NCBI GenBank assembly: GCA_034687125.1
Contig: JAQGBZ010000164.1
Span: 62,001 to 126,000, forward strand
Source of the DNA: Neelides folsomi
Taxonomy: Eukaryota; Arthropoda; Collembola; Neelipleona; Neelidae
DNA: 64,000 bases
Direction: 5' to 3'
Shown in pieces: positions 36,047 through 48,800 of this stretch; position 1 is the stretch's first letter, and each line of letters begins with the position of its first letter. The position numbers and the translations under genes are program-made. The notes beneath the pieces are model-generated. The model did not search any database. It worked only from the letters and a program-made list of their open reading frames with translations, and was not told the origin of the DNA.

Positions 36047-36805
36047 TTCAAAAAATTGTCCTGGGTAGATGATTTTTATATCTAATCTTCATTCATGATT
36101 AATGGAATGCAGCTATTTACTGTATCTGACTAATGTCTAATGTAGGCATATAAATATACGAGTATATTGAGATCAAATGTAGTGTATGTCTTAAATCTAC
36201 AATTGTAATTGTAGAAGTAAGTATTTAATTTTTAACACATTAATGTTATTAAATTTAATGAATGTTTCCAATTGATTATGAAGTTAATATACCTGGTACA
36301 TATCTGTAGGTAAATATTCAATATACCATACGTATGTACAAATATATGTACCTAGGTATTTATAGGTATACAATGTTTCAAATAATCCTAGATTTCATTT
36401 ATCATTTAAGTCTATTATTAACTAAATACTTTTGGCAATGAACATGCATCGTAAATATGTCCAATGTCCAGCGTGTGAATTTGATGGCATGACTCAATTC
36501 CGATGACACACTTTTTGAAAAAAATTCAAAATGCTTTAGGTAAGTCTTTTAACTAGTAAAAACTAAAATTATTTGTACTATGTATTAAAGATAAATTAGG
36601 AACTCCAACCTTATATTTAAAAAAAGTATCTTACTTACAGGTAGATATTTGTACGAGTATTATTACTTTATTACATATTGTAATTAATTTTAGTATATAC
36701 ATACATACATATGTATATGCAGCAATGAAAAGAAAAAGTTAGTTTATTTAGACCATATAAGTTAAATAATTTGTATTAACATTTCATAATGAATGAATAT
36801 TTAAT
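36047..36805. other. Intergenic, no gene seen
   Basis: No gene is supported between copy B and the CHK kinase-like gene. TATAC/GTATA-like words are dense at 36130-36370. A short ORF at 36448 with CPAC spacing is followed by stops. Confidence 0.5.
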
Positions 36806-38373
36806 TTACATAAACAATATTTTTTCGTATTTGATCAATTCTTCAACAATTTGGAGGACTTTGAATTCGAGAGCTTTATTTTCCTTTCCATTCATTTTGA
36901 TCATTTCTTGGTAAACATTCTGCGATTCGACATCCTCCTTAATTCCATCCAAATCCCCTTTATTCGGCGTGGCCCAGATAATTGGCAAAACAAAAAAAGC
37001 CACTACAAATCCCCACAAAAGAGTTTGCTCATATTTCTCTTTTAATTTTTCAAGGGAAAAATCTTTCCATGGATCTACATTCAATCTCTTACAAATTCCA
37101 TTAAAAGCCTCGAAATATTCCTTCAAAACATCTTCCGTGTATTTGTCCCTAAACTCCTTGTCCCCATTGATAATAAGAAGGAAGACGAGGTCAAATGTGA
37201 CCGAAACTTCCCGCATCATTTGAAAATCCACGAGGGTAACTTCCTCTACATTGTTAACACAACGAAAGAGAAAATTTCCCATCCAACAATCTCCATGATT
37301 CAACACGAGCCATTCCTCATTTTTATTATCAATTCCATTTTCCTCGTCCTTTGGATCATATTTGCCATTATTATCTTTTTTTCGATTTTTAGCAAATAAT
37401 TGGGGTTTGGTGTTGGTCATATATGTGAAGGACATTGGAAGGTTGAGTGAGGTGAGATAATGAGAAATAACCCAATCGGGGTTTGTTCCGAGCTTAGCTG
37501 CTATTTGATATTCGGGCGAATTGAGTCCATGGTGTTTTTCCACTATCTTAATGCAATGGGTCACATTGCTGGTGATCATTTCCTTCATGAATCCTTCGTT
37601 CCCTTCGGTCAGGATTGACTCGACTAATTGAGGGAATGTTGAAGTGAGTCGTTGTTCAGAATGGAGAGAATAGGCATATGATAAACCATGGAATTTGGCA
37701 AGTTGGGAAATGACGTGTAAACATGTTGAGTAATCGAATGGATCTGAACGGTTCTTAATATGGAAATCCTGATGAGACAAATCGTCAAGTAAAATGAAGT
37801 TTTGACGAGAATCTGGAATATATGCATAAAAATATATGATGTATTATCTATTTATAATTGTAAACTGAATTATTTTTTAAATAACAATTATTATTATTAT
37901 TAAATAAAAATGAACTATCTGTAAATGGTAGAATTGTTGAGTGCTAGGCATTTTCAACATAATCTTAATGTCTTAATATAATTAAAAATATATTTATCTT
38001 TCTTACCTTTAATATCAAGAGAACAAAATCCAGAATAAAATCTTGGAATTGGGAGATGGATAATATCAGATGGATTCAACCTCAAGATCTTTTCTTGAAA
38101 ATTTATAAATTGGGGAAAAACATGTTGGTAGATGACAATTTCTTTTTGGAATATCTTGGTGAGATTGAGGAGTCCTTGACGTGCTGGATGATGAGGGTAA
38201 ATCTTGCAGATTAAATTAAGTGGATCCTTTTGGTCCTTCAATTCCACAGTGAAGGACAAGACGGTGGTGGTGAAATTCTCATTAGAGGCACAGGCAGGTA
38301 TTACAGTGAATGATTCCACAGAATTCTCCCCGAATGTTTTTTCGAGCACTTCGTTTACTTGATCTTTGTCCAT
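36806..38373 (-). CDS. CHK kinase-like / ecdysteroid-kinase-like (EcKL) protein
   Basis: Two exons, 38007-38373 and 36806-37812, join in phase for 457 residues from the ATG at 38373 to TAA 36806. Exon 1 holds the N-lobe, with CASNENFTTTVLSFTVELK and LNLICKIYPHHPARQ (lysine). Exon 2 has FILLDDLSHQDF, the catalytic loop VLNHGDCWMGNFLFR (His295, Asp297, Asn302) and VTLVDFQMM (Asp318, metal binding). This H-G-D-x-W...N and D-F-Q set is typical of the arthropod EcKL family, related to choline/aminoglycoside kinases. Members phosphorylate small alcohols such as ecdysteroids and are linked to hormone recycling and detoxification. The substrate of this copy is unknown. No defect is seen. Confidence 0.92.
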
Positions 38374-39801
38374 TTTCAAATATCTTTTATACGCTTTAAT
38401 AAAATTTCAAAATTATGAATAAATCTAATAATCTTTATTCGTTGAATATTACTCAAATTATGAATTATCTTTAATATTGAGGATGGATATTACATGAACA
38501 GATATTCATATCAGAAAGGCATAAAGGGCAAATATTACAAAAATGATATCAAATTATGAGGAAGTAAATAAGAGTCACTGTATTCTTTGCAAGATAAACC
38601 TAAGGAATGGCGATAAAATGGAAAATGAAATAATTCCAGAATTTGTACGTCTGACTTTCTAAGTTTCTCACTATCTAACTAATAAAAGAATAAGTACCTA
38701 TCATCTATCATGCGAATGAGAATAATAAATAAGAAAAAAATAAGTATTTTGGTCCTCATGTATGGATTTAAAATATGGTGAAGTTGGGAAATGAAGAAAA
38801 TAAAATTACTTTTCAAACAAATATGATATATATTGTTTTATATTATACCTACATACTAGGTATGTAAAAATTACATTTTCTAAGAATTATTTTAACGTTT
38901 AGAAACCCCATTGGAAATTCTTATTCTAAAATTAAACTTTAAGAAGCTTATATTTGACATTTCTTAGTAAAGATTGAAAAGTGGAACAAAGAATTCCACT
39001 TTTCAATCCTAAAGCATAATTTTACCTTTTTCATAATAATAAGGGAATAGTCAAAAGCGCTATACCTATATGAATTGCTATACCCAATATGATTTTAAAG
39101 TTTAGGTTTATATTACACGTACACGTGTGAGAATTCCGTTTGCACTCCCCTAATAATTATCTGTAAATGCGATATGAAAATTTTATCTTTAATCATGAAA
39201 ATAATTTAAAAAATAACGTTAAACGTAATGAATTTGATAGTTGATGGTTTGATTTATTTATAAGTGTACAATAACAATTAATGCATATATGTTATGGTTC
39301 AATTTAGATTTATTAATTGTATTTCATTCACATTACTTTGTAGTTATATCACAAATCCTTTCACTGATAACAATTATAATAAACTCACCTTTAACAAAGC
39401 CGAATGGGAATTTGCACTAACATTAAAATAAAGTGATAACTTTAATATCTTTTAAAACCTTTGAAGAATTCCAAATATGTTAAATCACTTTTACACACAA
39501 GTATTACATAAATATGTCAAAAATATGTTAATATTAATTACTTATTGTTAGTTAGTATTTAGTTAAAAGTTAAAGATGACCGAGACATAGACAAAAGAAT
39601 TATAGAAAATATTAAGGTTTATTAAACTTGTAAAGAGTTTGCATTTTATGTTCATAAATGAAATAATGAAGTAATAATTATTATTTCATTATTGTAAAGA
39701 GAAATGAGAGAGTCTACAGCTTTTTGAGTGTTAATATATTCGATCCCTTTAAATCATGTGGTGTGATCTGAAGAGAGAAGGCGTGAAAGATGAATCATAA
39801 T
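38374..39801. other. Intergenic, no gene seen
   Basis: AT-rich stretch between the CHK-like gene and the 3' end of the phospholipase B-like gene. It contains a perfect 14-bp hairpin, 38972-38985 with 38995-39008 (nine-nt loop), of unknown role. Confidence 0.5.
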
Positions 39802-42800
39802 TTATAGCCATTTCCACTGGTGAATAATGGGATCAAACTCAAAGCGGTCGGGCATTCCATAATGAGGTAAATCTTTGAAATCTGAAGTTGACCATTGGAA
39901 GACTGGTAAAGGATCGTATGTTGGACCACCTGACAAAAAACATTTAAAAACTTAAAATACCTTTTAAAGAATACGAAGATTGTTGCAACATCAAATGGAT
40001 AGCTTAATTATTTAATTCATTTAAATTTATTATTTAGTAACTATTATTAAAAAATGTTATATTTGTATACTAATCTGAATAAAATACCAACTTTTCCCAA
40101 ACTTACCAATAGCGATGAATTGTTGTAAAAGGAGCAAATCCAAACTTGTTACTTTCATATCAGTAGCTCCACTCGAACGGTGCCCTTTAAATTGATTATA
40201 ATTAAAACCAAAGTTAAATACTGTTTAATCATCTTTGAATTTTTAATAAAAGCTAATAATATTGCCAACAAATTGTTTACCAAGTTGTTCAAAAGGATAA
40301 GTTCCATTCTTTGGGTTCAAATCACATCTTGATGAAATTGCATTTTCGGCCGAGTATGGAGGACTACAATCGCATTTTGAAAGTGGATCATTTTGGAAAT
40401 CATTATAACGCATCATCTTCATCATTGACTCCAAATCATCAACTTTATTCTGATCCCGTGCAAAGATCTTGGCCCTCGGTGTGTTTTCATATGAGAAGAA
40501 ATCTCCGAATTTCTCCACCATTTTTGGACTTCCGCTGGCTTCAAAGATTTCCTTGAAGTATGGGGAATTGTATGAAGCCCAATAGCCCTGACTCTTCAAC
40601 ACACTCGTCATGTCCTTGGCCACAATCATGCCTTTGGAATTGAAAAATTATTAAAGTTAATAGTAATTATAGAGAATTAATTAAATAATTTCAAATTCTC
40701 ACCAGGCATTTGCTCCAAAACCCAAAGGAGATCTTTGTCAGGGAGTTCTTTATTTGGCTCAAAAACATTATAATCAAGCACCATCCTATTAGAAATTCAA
40801 AGTTGGTTAAAATATTTTTTAAGACCAATCAAAATTTTGATTATCATTTTAATATTTTAGTATATATATAGTTGTTCGCGTTCCTCAAATGTTTAATTTT
40901 GTATTTGTACCATATGCCATATTATGTTCAACATATTATACCATATTTGTATATTTGTGAGCTATTTAAATACATGGTTAACAAAATAAATATATTTATG
41001 TTAATTTTCTTACCATTGATTATTATAAGTTCCGCTGTTGTACTTTCCAAAGATCTTTGTCCAGGATTCTCCCCCAGTTGCCAATCTGTTGGCAATCATT
41101 GCGCGATCCCCCGTAAACAACTAAAACCATAAAACTTATAAAGTTTTTTATGATAATTAATAAACATAATTTATAATTCATTAAGGAAACTCTTATTAAG
41201 GAAACTCAAAATACCATTTTAGGGTTAATTCTCTTCCATAGTTCTTTATTGTAATTTGAAATGGTAGTTTCTGTGACCATGAGGTTATTGGAAGTAATGT
41301 AAAAATCGTCGAATGAGTTTATTACGCCTGGATAGGAACTCATGACGATTGAGACGCCAGGAACAGTTGGAGCATCTTTAGCTGCCGTGGTGTGGACGGG
41401 GAAATTGTAACGTTTAATCAGTCTCAACATTGACTGATATTTGAACCAAGAAACATGGCCCGAGTAAATGTCCGTGTATTTATCATTCGCGCCTTTCTTC
41501 AATTTGATAAGAGATGAACAATGACCGTCTTTAATGCTCCATTTCAAAGAAGAAATATCATCGGTGGATTTGCTCCTGGATCCAACAAGGGCTTCTTCCA
41601 AATCACCCAAATCTCCCAATAGTGAAATGTAGCTAAAATAACAATGTATATAATAGTATTATTTGTATTTCTATATTAATAAACATAAGTGACTATAAAT
41701 ACTGTATTGGGTATAAGTTATAATGTAAATTTGTAATTACGCAAAATCGTTCTCTGTTAAAGATGCCATGTAAGTCCCTTTAGCTGCTCTTTGATATCCA
41801 TCATAAACTCCATAATATTGCTTAAAGAGGAGGTCAAATTGATGCCATGTGGGAACGGTGTTTTTGCTCTTTTCCATCTTTTGCACCATCCAACTGACAG
41901 AGTCATTCACGTACTTGTCGATCATATTGCAAGCTTTCGCTTTATCATCACAATAATGCTATTTGATTGAAAAAACAAAACCTTTCTTTTAACTTTACAA
42001 AGTTAAACTAATATTTTTATTAAGAATATTCTTTTAATGCTTCATTGAATTAAATGAAAGTTATTTCATTGTTTGAATTGAACCTCAACGAGATTTTTGT
42101 AAGTGTAGTAGATGAGATCCTTTGTGAGATATCCTTCAGCTAATCCAGCGGCAGTCATCTGCATCTCATCTGGCCAACTTGCCTTCGTCTCAACTTCCAA
42201 GAATCCCCATCTGAAACAAATTAAAATTTTGTTTAATTGGGATTCTTTATATTAATGAATTAAAACTCACCCAGTTTTGTTGACTAAATTTTGATATCTG
42301 GCCTTTGCCACCCAATCATTCTCAATTGGTTCGCCATATCCGACAGCAAAAATCTACAAGAAACAAAGGAAAGCTGCCAATTTAAAACATCCGCTCTTTT
42401 CAGTGTATGAAAAGCTCGGGATAAAAAGCTACTTTATTACGACCCTATTATTTTTAATAAATCATGTTAAATAACATCTATAATAATTAATTTGATTTAA
42501 GAACAATTTAAATTAAATAATCAATATTAAATGACTCAAACTTTTACCTTGATTTCATATCCCTTGTCTTTGCTCCATGTGACATAAGCGAATTTCCCAT
42601 GGATGTGTGGTGGAGCCGGAGCTTCAAAAGTCTCAGCGACTTGATCTTCTTCAGGATCTTGGAATTGTCTTAAATCATTGCTAAGCTCCTCGCTTGATTC
42701 GGAGGAATCCGAATCAATTTCCCCCGACCGTTGTCCTTTTAATTTCCCTTCAGTAAGGGCAAGAAGACCGGCGAAGAGGAAGAAGACCAAAATGGGCAGC

Positions 42801-42805
42801 TTCAT
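39802..42805 (-). CDS. Phospholipase B-like protein (PLBD / lamina-ancestor family)
   Basis: Ten exons: 42548-42805, 42271-42353, 42084-42210, 41741-41958, 41215-41632, 41014-41120, 40703-40785, 40281-40631, 40107-40184 and 39802-39929; 616 residues (usual about 550-590). ATG 42805 starts a signal peptide (LPILVFFLFAGLLALTEG), then an acidic serine-rich insert. Motifs: GWGFLEVETKASWPDEMQ, GDLGDLEEAL, DGHCSSLIKL (Cys267, the expected autoprocessing nucleophile), DIYSGHVSWFKYQSM, MIANRLATGGESW, KYNSGTYNNQWMVLD, PYSAENAISSRCDLNP and GPTYDPLPVFQWS. Family members are lysosomal N-terminal-nucleophile hydrolases that cleave themselves before the cysteine. The Asp/Ser-rich segment after the signal peptide is unusual. 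All exon phases agree. Confidence 0.95.
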
Positions 42806-43034
42806 CTTTGAAGACACTTTTAATTTTAATGAGAACTGCTCCAGGTCCGTGGTGTGAATGACGGCAAAAAGATTCAAAGTCCAACAGAGAGGAACCAAGG
42901 TCAGGAGAGGACCAAAGTTACTCCAAGTTATATGCTTCTAATATGATGCTTATAACTTGTTATAACATTTATAAGATGTTGGTCAGATGTTGTTGATAGG
43001 AATAGACATGTTATCCACAGGGTTTATGAGAGAA

Positions 43035-43069
43035 GTCTGCAGAGTGAAACGAAAGTTGGCTTTTATATA
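43035..43069 (-). promoter_or_regulatory. Candidate TATA promoter of the phospholipase B-like gene
   Basis: On the minus strand TATATAAAAG begins at 43069, a near-perfect TATA box about 260 bp before the start codon. A transcription start would be expected near 43035-43040. No 5' UTR intron is needed. The match to the consensus is visible; function is inferred. Confidence 0.5.
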
Positions 43070-43591
43070 AAGTTAAAGAATCACGATGGAGGCAACATTT
43101 ACTACTGTATTATAATGGACCAATGGCTATGTGGAATGGAATGAAACATTAAATAATTATTTACAATAACTTCACTTCATGAATGTAAAATTGGAGTCAT
43201 AGGGGATAAACATTTTTTCGTTATGGTGTACGTGGACATTCTGGACATGAACCTTTGAACCGCTTACAATAAGAACAAATCGGCGTTATCTTTTTCAAAT
43301 TCACCAAAACGCATAGAACAGTGCAATGAGGACTAACATTAAATGTTATAACATTTTTTAAATATTTTAAGAACCAATAATGAAAAAATGCTTATTTTGT
43401 CACTTGTGAGTTCGTTGGTAAAATTTATAAACAAACATAGGCATGAGTCTTTATCACAAAGTGTATACATGATTATAATCGAGCTTATTCTACAATTCTA
43501 CATTCATAGTACATACCTAAGTAAATTTGTTTTTAATATGTTTTTATATTATATCTAGACAAGTAACAGATATCATGCGTAGTTATAAATA

Positions 43592-43815
43592 CTCCCGAAA
43601 CCAACCTAGCCGTGCACTTCGGGACTTTAGCGTCATATCAAGATTTGAATGTCCTCAAGCAATATGAACGTATGTTATTTACATGACATCAAAATTATCT
43701 TTTACTCCGTTCAGAAAAAAATTATAGAGAAAATGTTCAAAACGGTATAAAGGGCATTTTGAGAAATTCAAATATTGATATGACGCTAAAGTCTCGAAGT
43801 GGTTGGTTTTGGGAA
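43592..43815. mobile_element. MITE with imperfect ~60-bp inverted repeats
   Basis: The left end (CTCCCGAAACCAACC) and right end (reading inward TTCCCAAAACCAACC) are inverted copies. They share ACTTTAGCGTCATATCAA further in, with a small insertion on the left arm. TA flanks both sides (43590-43591, 43816-43817). The element is 224 bp with no coding capacity. Arm divergence suggests an old copy; a Tc1/mariner link rests only on the TA flanks. Confidence 0.7.
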
Positions 43816-43817
43816 TA

Positions 43818-45888
43818 TGTGATCAAATCGTAAGGGATTTAGTATTTGACATCATTTTTTATCACTTTATACCTATAACTAAAATCAGCAAATTATACAT
43901 CAAATATCATCATGCTCCAAAATGAAAATATTTATTCAAATTTTATTGTTTTATTCTTTAAATAATCATTAAATTTTCTTGCTCTTGTTCCATTAGCTAT
44001 AGTATGTATACATAAGGGATAAATATTATTATAATATAGTAATAATAATATTTGTTATATGCAAGTACTTAAATACATAATATTGTATAATACGGAATTG
44101 AACTGAACTTATGTAATGTTGAGTAGAGCATTTACAGTTACAATTTATTGTATTATTCATTTACAAAATTTCCAATTTTTTTGCACGAATAATTCAATTG
44201 CAAATAAAGAGCGATGATCTCAACATGTTCAAAGGTTCAAGCATCCGTTTTGAATTTTGTAAATAACGCAAGCAAAGATAATTTAAGTGGAGTAAATATT
44301 CATAATTCACAAAATTCATAATGTAGTAACAGCCGCCGATGTCTCATCTCTAGCTACGTGCATGAGTCGGAATGGGGAAAAGCGGAAAAAGTTTTAAATC
44401 CTCTCATGTTCCTATTAAGCTTTTCTTGATCTTGCATAAGTGTGAGAGGAGTAAAAAATGGTTAATGATTTGTTGTATAAGACAATCTTCGTTCCCGGAG
44501 GAGTAAAAAGAGGGTGGCTAAAATTAGGGCTAAATTTCTTTACCTTCTTTCGGTCAGGATTTCTTATACGGTTCTCTCTCACTTCCTACATAATGTTACA
44601 ACACATCCCCTTCTTCTTATAACTATTAAATATGCTAATGTCACGAAGTCACGATACATCTCACATTATGTGTTCTGTGTATAAATGCCTTCATGTATGT
44701 AAATAAAATATGTAGTATAGTATGCAATAAGTAGGTATGTATATGATCCTATACAAATGGCAAAACACATGTAGCAGTAACATAAAAAGTAATAAAATAT
44801 TCTTTGAAAGCCAATGTTAAATATAACTTCATAATATTATTAGTATTATAAATATAATACGCCATTCGCACAATTTTAAAAAATTCATCTTATCATCTAT
44901 AAGTTAGAACATGATAAGTAGTTTGTCACTTTCGGATGCCTGAGAACATTGGAAACAGAAAATCTACCATGTCCCATATGGGATATAAGAGCTAATACCA
45001 TAACCTAATTGGTATAGGTATATGAGATATGCTAACCCTGTTAGTGGATATAAAGGGACAATATTTGTATATGAGAATTCTATAAGTGTCGTCCCTGGTA
45101 AACGGAAGTAAAAGATTTTCCCCGCAGTTCCAATATGGAGTGTGTGTGTGTGAATGAAAGGTGTAAGTTGGGTCTGGTTATTCTTCCCCGTAAGTGGGGA
45201 ACCGCGGTTTGGCTCCCCGCCAATAGCCCCAAATAATCAACGCCTTAAACATTGTGGGAGGAAGAGAGAAATTGGGGGAAAACACAATGAGCACGACCAA
45301 CAGACATTAAGATGTTTGGAATGAAGAAAGCGGACGTCACCCAACAACTAAATAAGAACAACCCAAAAGACTTCCTTCTTCAAAATGTAAAAATGGGGAG
45401 AGGAATTGAATAACATTGAGAGAATCTCGACGCGAAGGAAAAATTCTCTACCAAGTTGATTCGGAGCTTCCCAGTTGAATCCCAGAACCCGGCCATTTCA
45501 TTACACACCTCATAACTCTTCCTCCTTGTTTGACATTTCAATCATTAGAACATTTAATACACTTTTAATTCCCCTCCGTTTACCAATAAATAAGAAAAGG
45601 GCGGTTTTAAAAATATATGAAAATATATTAAACCTCTGTTCGATTTTTCTTAAATAAAATTAAGATTTATTTCCTCAATATCCTTCAAATAAATCTCATA
45701 GTGAGTTAAACCAGGATTTAGAAATATTTAGGATTTAGAGAGTTTGAGTATTCCAAACCCAAGACGAAGTTTCTTTATTTTATTGCAAATTGACGTTTCC
45801 TCAATTTATTGAGAATTGGTCGGTTAACGTTTTTTGGCGGATTAAGTTTTAAATTCAAGGATTTGGGAAGTGTGGAGTGTTTTCAATT
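43818..45888. other. Intergenic, no gene seen
   Basis: Nothing coding is supported before the first exon of the coiled-coil gene. GTATA/TATAC islands lie near 44000-44100 and 44690-44760. A GC-richer block at 45100-45480 may be upstream regulatory DNA. Confidence 0.45.
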
Positions 45889-48800
45889 ATGGAAGAACTC
45901 GTAAAAAGATTGCAGAGTTTGAATGGGAATGGAAGTTTAGACTCCGCGTGGGTGTCAACATTCATTCAAAACTGGTGAGACATTTGAAGTTTTATTTTCA
46001 AATCTGACGCTTCTCCGAGGTCGAAATCAATCACAAGATGAGCTGATTTAATTTACTTCTTTAATGTGGGAGGTTAACAATTTGAGTAGTTTTAAAGACC
46101 TCATGCAGAGTCAACGTTTAAATGTATATTTAACTGATATATATTTAACACATGTACTATTTAAACTACATGTTTCTTATCAGTTCCAAGAAGGATTTTT
46201 TGAGTTTTGAAGGCTCAAGTTGAAAAAGTGTAGGTTGGGCCAAATTTATGTTTATTTATCATTATTCCATCTCTTGTGTCTCGAAAAGCTCAATAGAATC
46301 ATGATTAATTAAATATCAATCTTAACTTTTAAGTATTAATATTAAAAATTATGTATAGTAGGTATAGGTATTATAAAAATTATGATACTTAATAATGTTA
46401 ATGTTTACCATTAACGTCGATTATTTGATTTGTATTAAAACTTTAAATAAAAATAATTTTTTTTCAATTAGAATTAATTCTTCAATAATTAAATTTAAAG
46501 AAATTGAATTATTGAAGAGAGTTAAATATATTTCGAAGTTTAAGGTTAAACATTAATAGACAAGCTGAGTCAAAGCAAGGCATGTAATTCCATACACATA
46601 ATATAAATAATTTAAGAACGTTCCTTGGAAGAGTGAATGAAAAAAGTTGAAGAGTGAAATATCAAATTGTGCCAAGATTTTAAATAGAATATGACTCTAA
46701 TTGGCACCAGCATTTGTAAATAATTGTGTTATATAGATATATTTATTACTTATGCTATAATGATCATCCCAATTATACGCTCGTTGTGATCTCTTTCAAT
46801 ATTCAATCTGAAAAAATCTGGTTAAATCTCCAAAAGGATGGTTAAATGTGTACAAGCATGGTGAGTGAGGAGTTTGGAAGTTGGATGAATCTTTCATTGG
46901 ACAGAGTGGGAAGAAATTCCCGTTTGAACAACTTCTGTGGAGGAGGGAAATTTTCTCGTCTCGCCACCATCACTCTTTTAACACTCCACCTCCAATAAGT
47001 CCAATAATACTCCCTTAACTCCCATTTACTCTTCATGAAACGATTTCATTAAAACTTTTTTACTTTAAATCACCAAAATCCCAATTATGCTCACATGAAC
47101 AAAATAATATGTAATTTTATTTCAATAAACTTCCAATTTTAAACAACATAATATAGCATTACAACACAATGAAAAAATTTTTTATTCTATTTTAAATTAT
47201 TAAACGAATTAATGTTTAAGGTATATTTTATGAGATTGTTTGTATAAATGTTTGACTTTAAAAATATTATACTTATTTAAAATATATGTATGTAGGTCTG
47301 TGTAAATTGGGAAAATATATACTTGTATTAATACCTGACAAATTACTATAAATTTTATTCAAAGCCCTGCCGAATTCATGGAGTATTTTTGTGAAGGATG
47401 AAAGACTTTGTGAATTAACGACTCCAGCTTTGGGTTGAAGCAAATCATCCCTTTTTGAACTCTTTTAAGGAGTAATAATAGCCAAGAATGAATCCTGGCG
47501 TTAAATAAAGTGCAATAGACGTGACGAATGGCGTATTTTCTTTCAGACGTCCTTTCTACTCCTTTACAATTTCCATATCCCAAAAATCCTTCTTTTTATA
47601 CATTAAGCTATACACTTATTCTCAAAGACTGATAATGATTGAGCTTTTAAGCTACAGTTTCTATTGCGTAATGTTATGCCGATGTTGAGTCTTTGAAGAC
47701 TTTAAACATCTTAAATATAAATGTATAAGGTAATGGGCGTAATGTTGTAAGTTTGTAAGGTTGAAAATCCCCTGGAAGGTTAGGATCCTCGGGACTGTTA
47801 AAATGGATATGAGGGAGCTGGTTGGAGCCGCCTCGGGTTTTTTTGGCAACATTTTTCACACGTCTCCTCTCCGAGGTTTCCAATCCTCATTTTACATCTC
47901 CTCGCTGTCCCGAATTCCCATTCTCTCCCTCTCGGTCCTTTTTTAAATGTTATATAAATTTTTAATTTTATATTAACTCTCGTGTTTTAAATTCCCTAGC
48001 TTAAATTGTCTCAAATTGTCTCAAAATATTTGAATTGTTTGTGGCGGGTTGGAAAGGCCCTGTGTTTAGATGACCTTTCAAGGGTTAACGATTGATTGTT
48101 TAATACGAGTATCGCAACAGACAATAAATAAAGATTTCGTGTTTGTTTGCTAAAGTTGAAATTTAAGAGCAAAGACCGTTTGTGTTATTATTGAATAACA
48201 TCTGGTGTTACTTTTAACTGTGTTATAACTCTGTATAAGAAGAAGTTTAATACTCCTGTTTAATACAGGATTTGTATATCCAGAAGATAATTTGGAATAT
48301 ACAATATGAGATATATTCTATATAACTAAATACATGCAATTATATATGAATTTCGATCATATTGGCCCATGTTGGCATTTTGCAGTGATTAAACGTGAAA
48401 GCTATGGAAGGGGAGCGTTGATTGACATGTGAATTTTGTATTTTGAAAATGTTCAATTTCCTCTTTAAACGGACCAACAAGTGTGAGAACAATGGGAATC
48501 GGAAGGGGAAAGGAACCCGAGATGTTCCTTTGTATTCTCCCCACCTGTCCAATGTCTCTAATGACTCCTTTGTACCGGATGTGACATGTGAGGAAGATTC
48601 ATCGTCAGTGCAGGAGGACGAGGAGTTGGAAATCCCACAACAACCAAATGGAGCTTTCAAAGACTGCAACCCCATTAGTTTAATTAATGACCCTCCGACT
48701 CACATCATCGATGATGATGGGCTTATTAGGAAACCACCCGAAGCGCCAGTTGTGGAGATGTAAATTACATATTAAAAAATCTTACTTCTTGCTTACACTT

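Noticed and set aside
36448-36540. Short frame with CPAC-type cysteines, then a GTAAGT-like donor
   Set aside because: Two in-frame stops and no second half of a zinc finger; could be a transposon scrap but unsupported.
38372-38396. TATAAAAG just before the CHK-like start codon
   Set aside because: It lies fewer than 20 bases before the ATG, too close to place a normal transcription start upstream of the coding region.
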